A stretch of 64,000 bases of DNA from Stenocarpella maydis (Eukaryota > Ascomycota > Sordariomycetes > Diaporthales > Diaporthaceae). Below, in pieces: positions 32,080 to 43,400 of this stretch; within the stretch, counting starts at the first letter, position 1, and every line of letters starts with the position of its first letter. The stretch is from assembly GCA_002270565.1 (NCBI GenBank), contig NQMI01000061.1:124001-188000 (forward strand). Reading direction: 5' to 3'. Under the pieces are notes generated by a model, which saw nothing but the letters and a program-made list of their open reading frames with translations, ran no database searches and was not told the DNA's origin. A program made the position numbers and the translations under genes.

Positions 32080-33597
32080 ATGGCCCAGCCGTTCCACGCC
32101 GGAGGGGCCGTCCCGGCCTTGAGGCACGCTGAGCCGTCAATGCAAGGCTTGCTGGGCGCCGTCGCCGCCTACTGGCCGTCACTGTCTCACCTGGACATCA
32201 CCCGCCTTGGTTCACTCATCGCCATCGCCGGCGTCGTCCCGGCAGCATGGCGACTCGTCCACAATGCTTGGCGCGAGACATACGGCTGGATCAAGCAGTT
32301 CTTTGTCGCCACCGTCACCATTCCTGGCCGGGACCCTCTGAACAGGAACGTCGTCAGTTGGGTATTGGCTCATGTTATCCAGCCCCGGAACAACACGCGT
32401 TTCTTCACCGCCCGCACTGAAGCCAGAGACAGGCTGGGCCGGGGAGACACACCAGACTCGTCGTCGCTCAAAAAAACGCACAGGCACGTACAGTACCTGC
32501 CCCACTTCGAGACGGTATGGTTCTGGCATGACGGCCGGTTGTTCACCCTCCACCGCTCCCTCGAGAGCTTCAACGCGTCGATGTGCGACCCGGGATACGA
32601 CGGGATAGGGGGGGAGGACCTCACCATCAGCTGCATCGGCCGGTCGGCCGATCCCATCCGCTCTCTGGTGCAGGCTTGTCGCGACTTTGCGGACCAGCAG
32701 ACCCAGTACTATGTCATGATCTACTCGCGAGACCGATACGGCATCTCCTGGCAGCCCAGGTCTAGAAAGCCTATCCGTCTGCTGGACACGGTCCACTTCG
32801 ACGAGGACGTCAAGAACGGTCTCTTGTCTGACATCCGGAAGTACCTTGACCCCGAGACGCAAAAGCGTTACCAGAGCAGGAGCATGCCTTACCGACGCGG
32901 CTACCTCTTCTACGGCCCACCTGGGACGGGAAAGTCGTCCCTGTCGACCGCGCTGGCTGGGGAGTTCGGCCTTGACCTCTACGAGGTGAAGATCCCCAGC
33001 GTGGGCTCGGACGCCGACCTGGAGCAGATGTTCCAGGAGATCCCACCGCAGTGCATCGTGCTCCTCGAGGACATCGACGCGGTGTGGGCCGGCGACCGGG
33101 ACCTGCCCGACAGGGAGGACCGCATGGCCGGGTCGAGCGGCAGCCGCAGCCCCAGGTCGAACTGCACGCTCTCCGGGCTGCTGAATGTCCTGGACGGGGT
33201 CGGCTCGCAGGAGGGCCGCATCGTCATCATGACCACCAACAAGCCCGAGCTGCTCGACCCGGCCCTGGTGCGGCCTGGGAGGATCGACCTGAAGGTCCAC
33301 CTGGGCAACATCAGCCGCAAGTCGGCCGGGGAGATGTTCACGCGCATGTTTGCTTCCGACGCCAAGGGGCCAGCGGCGGAGGTGGAAAAAGAGGTCCTCC
33401 GGCGGCTAGCCGCAGAGTTCTCGAGGCATATTCCCGAGCGCGCCTTGACGCCATCTCAGCTCCAGGGCTTTTTCCAGATGTATCTGGACAGCGCCAACGA
33501 GGCTGTGTCGAATGTATCGGCATGGGTAGCCAAGGAACTGTCCAAGGCGACTGCGATTGACGACGACATTGAGATTGTCGCGCAAGCGACGGCCTAG
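32080..33597 (+). CDS. BCS1-like AAA ATPase
   Basis: A 505-residue protein without introns. The start at 32080 has a CCCATGG context. An upstream in-frame ATG at 32005 would add 25 residues. A hydrophobic segment near residue 50 (LGSLIAIAGVVPAAW) is followed by a BCS1-type N-terminal domain (about 60-250). The AAA module comes next: Walker A GPPGTGKSS near 280, Walker B CIVLLEDIDAVW near 325, and sensor/arginine-finger region TTNKPELLDPALVRPGRID near 383. True Bcs1 inserts Rieske protein into mitochondrial complex III. Filamentous fungi carry many divergent paralogues of unknown role, and this one belongs with them. All nucleotide-binding motifs are intact, so it should hydrolyse ATP. Confidence 0.9.
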   Translation: MAQPFHAGGAVPALRHAEPSMQGLLGAVAAYWPSLSHLDITRLGSLIAIAGVVPAAWRLVHNAWRETYGWIKQFFVATVTIPGRDPLNRNVVSWVLAHVIQPRNNTRFFTARTEARDRLGRGDTPDSSSLKKTHRHVQYLPHFETVWFWHDGRLFTLHRSLESFNASMCDPGYDGIGGEDLTISCIGRSADPIRSLVQACRDFADQQTQYYVMIYSRDRYGISWQPRSRKPIRLLDTVHFDEDVKNGLLSDIRKYLDPETQKRYQSRSMPYRRGYLFYGPPGTGKSSLSTALAGEFGLDLYEVKIPSVGSDADLEQMFQEIPPQCIVLLEDIDAVWAGDRDLPDREDRMAGSSGSRSPRSNCTLSGLLNVLDGVGSQEGRIVIMTTNKPELLDPALVRPGRIDLKVHLGNISRKSAGEMFTRMFASDAKGPAAEVEKEVLRRLAAEFSRHIPERALTPSQLQGFFQMYLDSANEAVSNVSAWVAKELSKATAIDDDIEIVAQATA

Positions 33598-34429
33598 GGG
33601 TCGGGCAAGAGGCCATGGTTCATCCACCTTACTTTGTATAATATTGTACAATATGTCGCATTACATATCACGGCGTTACCGGGTCTGCATATCTTGGGAG
33701 GGGACAGCCGTCAGCATTGGCATTCAATGCAATAGATATTCAGGAAATGGACACATCATATTTCAGCATTTCTGGAAAATGTTATTGGCCTATGGGATCA
33801 CCTCAGCAGGATCGAGCCCATTATATGCACCTGGATGAATCATGGAAAGAACCCACCCTGGAGCATAACGCAGCACCACCTAAACATCCGGGTGAGCATT
33901 CTACCGGACGGCGCGTAGTTCCCCCTTTACTGGCTGGCCATCACTCTCCCCACCCGTCCGGGGGTTTGGCAGAGGTGCTCGGCAAGGAATACGGCCTGTC
34001 AGCCTGCGTCCACAGCTGTCGGCATGTGCATTATGTAGCCGCGACGTAATTTCCGAGCAGCAGGCGGATGCGCAAGCGGGTGATGGCCTACTAGTCATTA
34101 CTAAAGTATCGACCGGTCGTGGCTTGAGCCCGCAGCAGAATGCGACGTTGGAACCCCTGTATAAGGCTCAGGGATGAAGGCTTACCATGGAACCATCAGG
34201 GCTGAATACTGTATGCCAGTGTAACCCACGAGGCGGAATTTCGGATGGGTTCGGTATAAAAAACACCATGGACGGCTGCTGAGAAGGAAAGAAGTGAAGC
34301 CGAAATCATCAAATATATTGCATATCACACTCATTTTGTATACCACGAACGAAGATCCCTCTCACAGTCGAGGTCCAGTCGCAACCCCCGCATCAACAGG
34401 GCCGAGAACCAAAAAAACAAAAAAAAACA
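33598..34429. other. Intergenic region, no supported gene
   Basis: Short frames only. The last 60 bases, an A-rich AAAAAACAAAAAAAAACA leader, precede the SnoaL-like start codon. Confidence 0.5.
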
Positions 34430-35051
34430 ATGCACACCTCACTCGCCTCCCTCGCGCTGCTGCTCTCCAGCTCGGCCGCGGCGCAGTCCGTGCCCGCCCT
34501 CTCGGCCTACGAGCAGATCCGGAACACGCTGGCCACAGAGGCGTTCCTCCTGGACACGAGGGACCTGACGAGCCTGGGGCTGGTGTACGCCGACGACGCG
34601 TCGGTCGTGTTCCCGACCGGCGGGGCGCACAGCGGGCTCGCCGACATCATCGCCTTCGAGCAGGCGGCGCTGGACAACACCTTCACGCTGGTGCACACGT
34701 ACGTCAACAGCCTGATCGTGTTCAACGCGGACGGGACGGCCAACGCGACGAGCTAGTAAGTCTGGTGATACTACGGCAGCTACGCCTGCACCCGCGAGGC
34801 GGTTTTGATGTGGCCCTTTGGGCACCCCGCTTCACTCGCCTTTGAGGAAGACTTGGCTGACGGGGTGGGACTTGACTCGCAGCGCGACATGGAACAAGCT
34901 TGGGAACGTTAATGAGGGCTACTTCCAGCAGACGTGGGCCAAGTACTTTGACACGCTGGCAAACACGGACGGGACGTGGAAGTTCAAGACCAGGGACGTC
35001 AAGCTGATCTTCGGGCCACTGTCGTCGAACCTCACGGGTGGCGGCCTGTGA
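34430..35051 (+). CDS. Small secreted SnoaL-like (NTF2-fold) protein
   Basis: Exons 34430-34755 and 34883-35051 are joined in phase (TA|C) to give 164 residues. The N-terminus is a signal peptide (MHTSLASLALLLSSSAAAQS). The rest matches the SnoaL-like NTF2 fold: an opening helix (AYEQIRNTLATEAFLLDTRD) and a strand with VYADDASVVFPTG. ALDNTFTLVHTYVNSLIVF follows, then a C-terminal sheet ending WKFKTRDVKLIFGPL. In fungi this fold is used by small cyclases, dehydratases and isomerases, but many members have no known activity. Compared with typical members it is slightly short in the middle, at the splice join. Catalytic residues cannot be assigned. Confidence 0.75.
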
Positions 35052-35062
35052 TTCTGGGCGGC

Positions 35063-35101
35063 GTGGGAAGCACCCGTGGGAAGCACCCGTGGGAAGCACT
35101 C
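35063..35101. repeat. 13-bp tandem repeat, three copies
   Basis: GTGGGAAGCACCC is repeated three times, the last with one change. It starts 12 bases after the stop of the SnoaL-like gene, in its probable 3' UTR. Confidence 0.9.
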
Positions 35102-36118
35102 GAAGATTGTACCACTTGAGCCCTGCTAGCTTCTCGGGTGCTGCTCCTTTATCAAGTAATAGGCTCATGAGGCATGTCGAAATAGCCGAGATCTTAGCGA
35201 CCACAAGGTTCAGGAGATATTCAGCGCCGGTAATTTGACTAAATGCACTTGGTCATTATACCCGGGACTGCTCGCCATGTCACACATGACATTCTAGATG
35301 AAGACCGGGCTGGGCTGGCTGTCCTGGCTGAGGTCATAATATCAGGACCATTCAGTAGACTGGGGGGCGCAGACACCTCTGATTATAATACTTCAAGGGC
35401 AGGTGCTTCCGGCGGCACTCGACACAGTGGAGGCGATGCGTGACCACCAGGATATTTTGGTCCATGGTCTTGAAGGTGACAGAAGCGCCCAAGGGCCAAG
35501 TACGTGCATGCATCACAACAGCATTGCGGGCTTTCCTGGCATTTTGGGCCGCGGCGAGGGTTGCCGGCAACACGGCAATGATTAACAAAAGCACCAAGGA
35601 ATTTCGTTGAAGCATAGTTGGAGCCATGCTGAGCCGCCTGGAGCCAACTATGGGTTGAGGAGGCTTTCCAACACTGAACGATGACACCTTCAGATGGCGT
35701 TATCAGAGTTCAACCTTACCTCGCCTCGTTAAGTTAGACGCTGCGTGACAGACCAAACAAGAGGCCCTCGGAGAATTGCCGTTGAAAAAAGATCACCAGA
35801 ATACGCCATTGATCCGACATGTCCCGAGCAATGCACCCAGAAGCAATCCCTGCCTAGGGCACTGTCTGTGATGTATAACGCTCGGACTCGGGGTATGCGC
35901 ACCTGCTGACATTCTGCCCTTAACACCCGTGGACCCTGCACACAAGCCCAAGCCTTCCAGCTGGTCCTGTTGTGCGGTTGCGTGGAGATGCTAGTTGCCA
36001 CCAGCACCCTGAGCCGCGAACAGAAGAGACCACCCATACAATATCTCGGCGGCCGCACTGGGAATGGCCACCGTGCTGTCTCAGGTTTTTTTTTCTTGAT
36101 CCGCACAATGCCCTGGCC
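35102..36118. other. Intergenic region, no supported gene
   Basis: Short overlapping frames with no domain or splice support on either strand. Confidence 0.5.
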
Positions 36119-37153
36119 TCAGGCCGGGAACCTGTACTTCTTGGCAGCCAGCCTCTCCAGCAATGACGGCCAGATGTAGTACATGTGGTGCCCAAGGGCA
36201 TATGGTATCCACGGCATTATGACGCTGCCCCTGGTACCCGTGTCAACGGCGTCGACACACCGGGCGGCGACATAGTCGATCTTGAGACCGTGCTTGTTGG
36301 GATCGGCCTCACGGACGGGCCCGGAGTCGACGGCCGAGGCGCGGAAGTCGCCCTCGATGGTGGCCGGCAGGACGAAGGCGAATGCGATGTCGCGGTGCTC
36401 TATGGCCAGGGCCTGGTACAGGAGCAGCGACGAGGCCTTGGTCGCGGCGTAGAGGGCCCGCGTCGGCGCCGGTATCAGGGCGGCCATGGAGGAGACGAGC
36501 AGGATAGCCGGCGCGGCAGACGTGCGCGACAGCATCGGGATCTGTGGGCGCAGCAGGTCAGCCCAGCCCGTCTCGTGTCGCCGTCAACGACAGGAAGGCC
36601 GCACAGGGCGTGCGTGGTACGGGCACCGCAGGAACTCACAAACGTCAGGGCGGCAACCAGGGGCCCGACAAGGTTGCCCTGCACAGCCCTCCCCGCCACG
36701 TCAACAGCGCCCTGGATGCCCTCCACGCCCGCGTCCTCGTCGCCCCGCCGCCCCGCGCCCGCGAGCGCCATGACGGGCTGCAGCGCCGACACCCCCGCGC
36801 AGACGTGGACGGTGTCGAGGCCGCCCCACGCGCGCGCGAGGGCGTCGCGCACGCGCACCACGTCCGCCGCGACACACAGGTCGGCCGCGACGCCGATGCA
36901 GCGCGCGCCGCACTCGGCCGCCAGCGCGCTGATGCGGTCGGCGCGGCGCGCGACGACGCACACCCTCGCGCCNNNNCCGCAGGGCCACGGCGCGGCCGAC
37001 GCCGCTCGACGCGCCGAGGACGAGGACGCGCTCCGCCGCGGGGGCGACCAGCAGGCTCCTGCGGCGGCGGGCGGCGGTGCGCCTGAGGAGGTGGATCGCG
37101 GGGATGGCGAGGGCGAGCAGCGCGCCGAGGAGGCGCAGCCGCTGGGAGGCCAT
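36119..37153 (-). CDS. Membrane-anchored short-chain dehydrogenase/reductase, interrupted by an assembly gap
   Basis: Exons 36640-37153 and 36119-36541, with a GTGAGT donor and CACAG acceptor. It is an NAD(P)-dependent oxidoreductase of about 315 residues. The N-terminus holds a hydrophobic anchor (LRLLGALLALAIPAIHLL) followed by arginines, suggesting attachment to the ER or another membrane. The cofactor motif LGASSGVGRA, a HVCAGV counterpart of NNAG, the serine region LLVSSM and the catalytic YAATK (Y-x3-K) are all present. Four N bases at 36973-36976 interrupt the sequence just after the cofactor motif. As written they shift the frame, so the true gap length must differ. The C-terminus (GHHMYYIWPSLLERLAAKKY) resembles fungal sterol- or 11beta-HSD-like SDRs. 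The substrate is unknown. Confidence 0.82.
36973..36976. other. Run of four N (assembly gap)
   Basis: Lies within the SDR coding region in a very GC-rich stretch. Its real length is unknown. Confidence 0.95.
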
Positions 37154-37182
37154 GGCGGGGGGTGGGCGATCAGAGGTGGTGG

Positions 37183-37183
<1 letters not shown>

Positions 37184-37272
<89 letters not shown>

Positions 37273-37288
37273 CGTCGTCGTCGTCGTC
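37184..37288. repeat. Long (GTT)n-(GTC)n trinucleotide microsatellite
   Basis: 29 perfect GTT units (37184-37270) are followed by six GTC units. On the gene strand it is a GAC then AAC repeat ending about 30 bases upstream of the SDR start codon, so it is probably in the 5' UTR or core promoter. Confidence 0.95.
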
Positions 37289-39174
37289 GCCGTCGATGCT
37301 GTTGGTATCGTCGATCTTGTAGCTGTGGATTTGGCGTGTGGGTTCTGGGCAGATGCTGTGTGAGCCGAGGACCACTGCAGACGGTCGGGTTGCACACGTG
37401 TTTTGGGCATGTGAAGCGAGCATTTCCTCCCGATCGGGGATTTGTTCCCGTCCCTGCTCCAGGCCCAGTGCGCCCTGGCCCTGCTATCAATGGAACAGGC
37501 TTTACAACTACATGGCAAATGTTCTCGAACAAGTCGAGCAATAGTGGGTTCTGATTCTGGCCTGCTATTATCTGATCTAGTATAGATCTCGTTACCAATA
37601 TCTGCATCTATACTATAATGGACGGCAAGCTTGTTGACTGGATGCGGCCTGGCGCTTGTCCAAAACCCAGACGAGAATCATAACTGCACATGTGCCCTTC
37701 TGGCTGGCACCCTTTGGACGGGTTGGTCGCCATGCGATGATAGTTACCTAGGTATCCTTCGTCTCGACACCAGCCGGTGCTGATCGGGTGGATTTGATGG
37801 GCCCAGCTCCACGTCCGGGAGTAGCGTACACGGCAAACCCAAATCCGCCCGACCAAGAATGTTTCAACGTACGTGCACAACCTTGCGCCATCCCACCCCT
37901 GCGAGTTATGTCGTCCACTTCAAGCTGTGCATATCGCACGCAGTTCGAGACCGTGAGGACAGGACAGGACAACAGACGCATCGACCGACGCAGCCATGGG
38001 CGCACATTCCAGCCTCGGACACACGAGACAACCTCCCGAGGGCCCGCGGGCACGGTCCAGTTGCACTAGTTAAATGAGCCGGCCCACCGTGGGCCCCCCA
38101 GGCTGACTCTCACTGGAAAACGGCTTCGGGCTGGGTAAACAGTCAGTCCTCCAGCAGCCTGCCTGTCTCGGCGTCGTATTGCTCTCGTACTCTTAGTCCG
38201 CGAGCGATGCTAAGGTGCCACGGTCAGATGATTAGAGTTCAGCTCCAGTTCCTCGTGCTTCCACATCCGGACTCGAAACTTGTTGGAGTCGTAACGCCGC
38301 CTGCGCTTGTCGACTTGTGTCACACAAAACTGCCCGGTTGCTACCAAACAGGGTCGTAAACGCCCATCCATCGTCTCATCACACGTCCATTTCCGCCCTC
38401 CATGTCGACCCAGCGCCACATGAGAACGGACATATCCATCTGTCAGCGCCTGCTCATGTTTTGAAACCGAGCAGGATAAGGTTTAGGGCTACCCCCACGT
38501 CCAACCTTGAGCCGGACACAAAACCCAGTCCGTGAGGCTTCCAAGGTTTTGACTCGAGCTCACCTCAACCCCCCCCCCCTACTCATTACACTTCAAGCAC
38601 CATTTGCGACACGCTCGGCGAATTCCTAGCCCTGGCCAGGCCGCTGGGTTCCACAATACGTGTACTAATACGCAGTAAGTAATGTAGTGGAGGAACAATA
38701 CGGCACTATCCGCCGACATGGGCAGGGAGCCAGCCTGCTGCGACAGCTTGATTCGTGCCTGTGCCAATCCCCAGGCACATATCGCACCTGAGAGCACAGG
38801 GGTGCACCTCCACACAGCCTCTTCTGAGTTTGGCGAGACGGCTCCAGGGATATTTCCGCGCTGGAAGGACGCGCAGTGGGAATTCCAATCATGGCCTCGT
38901 GCCACCTCTGTGCCGGCCAGGTTCTTTCCGGTTCAGCGCGGCCGGCAGGATGCTCATCTTCAAATACATAGTTTTCATCCACAACCGCTGATAGGGGGAC
39001 CGACGTTGCCTCCACGCATGTCCAGGCGGCAGGTGACGCCCAAACACACGAGACCACAAGGAGCACTCCGCAATGTAACTCGGCAAAGTTACTCGCGGCA
39101 TATTGAACTGTCCTGCGGCCAGAAACCCCGGGACACCGAAACATAGACACGTCCACAACAAACTGTCCCCAGCG
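37289..39174. other. Intergenic region, no supported gene
   Basis: About 1.9 kb with only short frames. A C-run is at 38572-38578. No repeat structure or RNA gene was recognised. Confidence 0.5.
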
Positions 39175-40472
39175 ATGCCCTACTATCCAGAAGGCGAGGT
39201 GAGACGGCCGCGGTGGAGGTTCTGGCGGAATAAGAGCAGCCACGCCTCCCCGCCCGGCTGCGCCGAGAAGCAGAGCGGCAGCCGGAGCCATGGCAGCTCC
39301 AGGGACGGGCCGCAGGCCCTCGAGAGCGCAAGCCTGCCGGGCCAGCTCGCCGCCACCGCCAGCGGCTCCGACGACGACGACGACGACGCCTCGAGCGAGC
39401 GCAGGACGGCGGGGGCCGGGTCCACGTCCGCCGCCGCCTCGCCGCGCCCGCCGAGCGGCTCGTCCGTGATGGCGCCCCTCGAGCACACGCGGTCGACGAC
39501 GACGACGACGCCCAGCCCCGTCGTCACGCGCGAGGCGCACACGGACCCCGCGACCGGCGAGCTGGTCATCACCGTGACCACCACCACCGTCACCACCACC
39601 ACCACCAGGCGCGCCATCAGGGTCCCGCCCGCCACGCCCGCCGCCGCCGCCGCCAGACGAGGTCGACCCGACAGGAGAGGCGCCTCGCGGCCGAGTACCT
39701 CGCGTCCAACGGGCTCGACAGCCCCGTGCGGGAGCCGGGCGCCGGGCCCACGCGCCCGCCGGGGCTGCACCCCGCGCCCAGGCGGAGCGGCAGCCACTCG
39801 AACCTCATCAGCCGCGCGGCCGAGCAGGCGAGGCCGCCTGTCGCGGGCCGGTCGTACTCGATGGGGTCCCGGACGGGCCCGCCGCCCAGCTTCAGCAGTA
39901 GTGCTGCGCGCAACTTCTCGCGGCCGGTGGCGAAGCAGGCGGGGGAGGAGGCGCAGGGGAGGTCGAGCCCGGAGGCGGGGAGGGGGTTGAGGAGGGCGGA
40001 GACGGTGAGGTCCAAGCCGGAGGTGAGACAATCTATAACCAATCCCGTTCCTGGTGCAACCCCCCCTGCTGATGCGTTGTCACACCAGCCCCTGATATTG
40101 AGAAAGCCGGATCCGAAGCCGGCCGCGCCCAGCCAGAACGCCGCACCGGACCACGCCGAGCACCAGCAGCAAGACCAATCTCACCTAGCAGCAGACACGA
40201 CAGCCCTGGTACAGGGTACTAATAGCCGGCCCCACACAAGGGACGGCGGCGAGAAAAGGTCTGGGGCCCAGCGCCGGCTGAATTTCCACAGGCCCAAGGC
40301 CCTGAGCCCGCAGTCGCAGCCGGTCGAACAGCCGGAGCTGAGTCCCTGGCGGGTGAGCTGGGGGACGTTTGGCGGGAGGGGGGCCGTGAAGCACCAGCAT
40401 GCGCAACAGGTGATGAATAAGTTTATCCTGGGGATACCGAGCACCGGAAAACAGCTTGGAAATATGTTTTGA
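39175..40472 (+). CDS. Low-complexity hypothetical protein with an apparent frameshift
   Basis: Two frames must be joined. The first runs from MPYYPEGEVRRPRWRFW at 39175 through an Asp run, Ser/Pro-rich sequence and a Thr/Val-rich stretch (ATGELVITVTTTT-like) to about 39650. The second continues with RQERRLAAEYLASNGL to a stop at 40470-40472. Both are clearly coding-like, because the shared strand keeps biased composition and plausible protein sequence. The switch lies in a (GCC)n tract, where a one-base error or mutation is easy. A 36-nt intron (39619-39654, GTCCCG...CCAG) would also restore frame but has a poor donor. The product would be about 430 residues, basic and mostly disordered. Function unknown. 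Confidence 0.5.
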
Positions 40473-43400
40473 AAATATAGAGTCGAAGTGGGAGGACATA
40501 GTAAATATCGTCATAGTAAATATAGCGGTGAGGCGTTCAGACTCACGAAGCCGCGCCGAAGAGGTGTGTGCAATCTTAAGGTCTTTAATAAGTTATAGGT
40601 TGGGATCACAAATATAACTCATCTTACCTCTTTCCAAATATCTACTTACTTAATTTACAATCATATCTTAATATGCTAGATCTTCTAATCTCTTTCTAGG
40701 CCTTATCCTTAGGGATCTCCAACTTGTGATTTCTTTAGGAATCCATTTCCTTCTATCAGACTGTTTACCTCATCAAACGCTTTTCCTTGGTTCTGATATA
40801 TCTTTGGTCTCATCCTGCCGCTAATTCTAAATATTGTCTTTTGCAATGATGGGATGGGGCGGCCGGAAGATGATATTTTGAGGGGTGGTTGAGAATCGGG
40901 AAAGGGGAAGTACAGGGAATCTCTGATGGGAGAATTTGGTATCTGAAGGGGTTTCGATGCTCTTGCGAATGTTTTATGAAGATGAGTGATCAGGGAGGAA
41001 AGAAATAGAATCCAGGTAGGAATCAGGATGGGCTTATATGCCGAGTGTTTGTCTAGGTAGGCTGGCGGGAACACACTGAGGCAGACGGCGATATTTTACT
41101 TTCACGCAATGCACTTACATACACTGTACTACATTAAACTCGTATCAAGGTATAGATAAGAATTATCCAAAACCTGCCTGCATATATCAAACACTGCCCG
41201 ATTGGTCTAACTGGAGTGCAGGTGTGTTGCACAGCGCAAGTGCGTCAACCAATCTCTAGTCGCCAGCGTTCCTTGCCTTCCTAGTGCTCAGTTTCTCAGC
41301 CACTGCCGCGGCCCCAATGCCCCCCCAATTGGCTTATTCCCAAGTCCCGATGAGGAAAAAAGGGAATGCATTGAGACAAAGGCTGACAGCCCCGGAGTGC
41401 TGCTGTTATACCAGGCATTGCGTGCCCAGGTGCATAAGTGTGCCCAACTGGGGATGTCCAAAATATTGTCACATGGTCCGTACCAAAAGTCCTAGAGCTA
41501 GTCGCCAACAACTTGATTTGCATCGTTGAGGCTGCTCATCCTTGACGAGTGGGGCAATATCCTAGGCTTAAAAAAAAAAAAAGGCATTCCCTGGCAAAGG
41601 AGGACTTGCATGGGTTTCAGAAACCTATCGTCCCAAAGCCTTTCTTCATACGATGTCCGAAATCTTGTCACGTGACCGCCTTTCCACCCACCATATCTCC
41701 CTTGGAGGCGCTCATGACGAATAGCATTTGCTTTGACGTTGTGACCCAAAATAGAAACAACATCGGGACCTCGCCAATCTCTGCTCCGCCTCGTCAATTA
41801 GCTTCACCGTGGCCCATAGCCAGGCACTTAGGTACTTGTCCAAAACCTGGTGACATGTGCGTCATACGTTGACTGAGAGCCTCGAAACCAATTTTCAAAT
41901 TTGAAGTATGACCCAACTCAGGCACTTGCAGTCATAATTCTACTTCGTACCTTACTCGGGCTTTCCGTCGGAATCCTGATCCGAATGCAGCCCAGCCCGG
42001 CCCCGGCCCCTTCCACTGCGTGGCTCTTCATAAAGCTCGACCATCCAGTCCGACCTCTTGACACAAATTGCCTGCTCCTCATTTCAGTAGGTATATCATA
42101 CTGTCTCATCTAACTTATGGAAGTGGTTATCATGTCTCTTGACGCCAATGTGATTATTAGCATGCTGACACTGCTTGTCGCATGCGTCCCCGGCGTTTGG
42201 TACCTACTGCGGCTCAGGAAATGTCGCCAGACTCTCTGTAAGCATTTTTTTCGAGAGCCAGAGACTGCTTCTCACATCGCGGTACGTTCTACGTCTTTTG
42301 ATAATCACCCAAGCCTATATTCATTTCCTAACTGTCATTTCTTTCATGCTCCCTTTTTCTTTTGTGCTTCGCTGTTTTTACTTATTTCTTTCCTTTGAAT
42401 CCTCCGGTATTGCATGGCGAAACGTCGTCTGAACCTCAAAACGACCGAATAGGCCTACGCTGGTGATCTTATCACCTTCCCCGAGAGAGCTCATATGGCC
42501 CAGAATGCACCAATGGCGCCTCCGCTACCTCCTTTCGAGTTGGCCTGACCACACAGTGTAAGATAGTAATTATACATACAGGTCTTCAACTATGAATATT
42601 CATTCCTCTTCTAATTGATTTCAGACTATCTGCAAGAAGTTTCCAGTTCCAGGGGAGACGTTGAATTGTAATCGACAGGCAGAGAGTTAACTTAATCTCT
42701 GGAACTAGTTCAAACATCAGCTGTCTTCGTGTTCGCCATCAGCCCGTTGCACAATGCGGTATTGGTCATTCCAAGTTCTCTGATCTGGGCGGACACTTCA
42801 CAATGGAACTTTAGCTTCATCACAACAAGAACAGCTTTGGAGAATCAAGAATACTTTGTCTCATGACACTCACATAAAGTACGGACTGGTATAATGCTAG
42901 GTATGAGAGTACAGGAAGAAAGACGAGTTATTTTCCTAGATCCATTGTCCAATATTCTGCTGCTCTCCTGGTGTTTTCTATTTGGCTGTAAAGTGATATG
43001 GGGCGATATTTGAACATCACAACGAAGATACCTGATATTTTGATAGCTATTCATATACTTAGTGAATTACCAAACTTGGTTCCTCTGTTGTAGTTGCATT
43101 CCTCAATTGAACCAGCCTTGGTAATCAACTTGCCCAGGTGTTCGTGGTATCCACGTAACACTTGGTTGACTTACCTGACCGTGCGAACTTGGACGACAGG
43201 TTTTTTGTTAGATGGAACTTTTATGAAGGGACCGCCGCAGCCCCCCCCCCCTTTTTTTTTAAAAAAAAAAATAGGGATTGTGACCGGATTAGAACGAAAC
43301 CACTTAGATGGAACTTTGAAACCTTAGAAGGTTATTTTTTGCGTTTCATGCAGCCATGCTTATATAATGGCTCATAAAACACATGCGGAATAAGGATAAG

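Noticed and set aside
36185..37363. Plus-strand frame with a long valine run
   Set aside because: It is a reading of the GTT microsatellite and the antisense of the SDR gene, and it crosses the N gap.
37170..37607. Poly-Gln/poly-Asn/poly-Thr protein reading of the GTT repeat
   Set aside because: All frames across a trinucleotide repeat stay open. There is no conserved sequence on either side.
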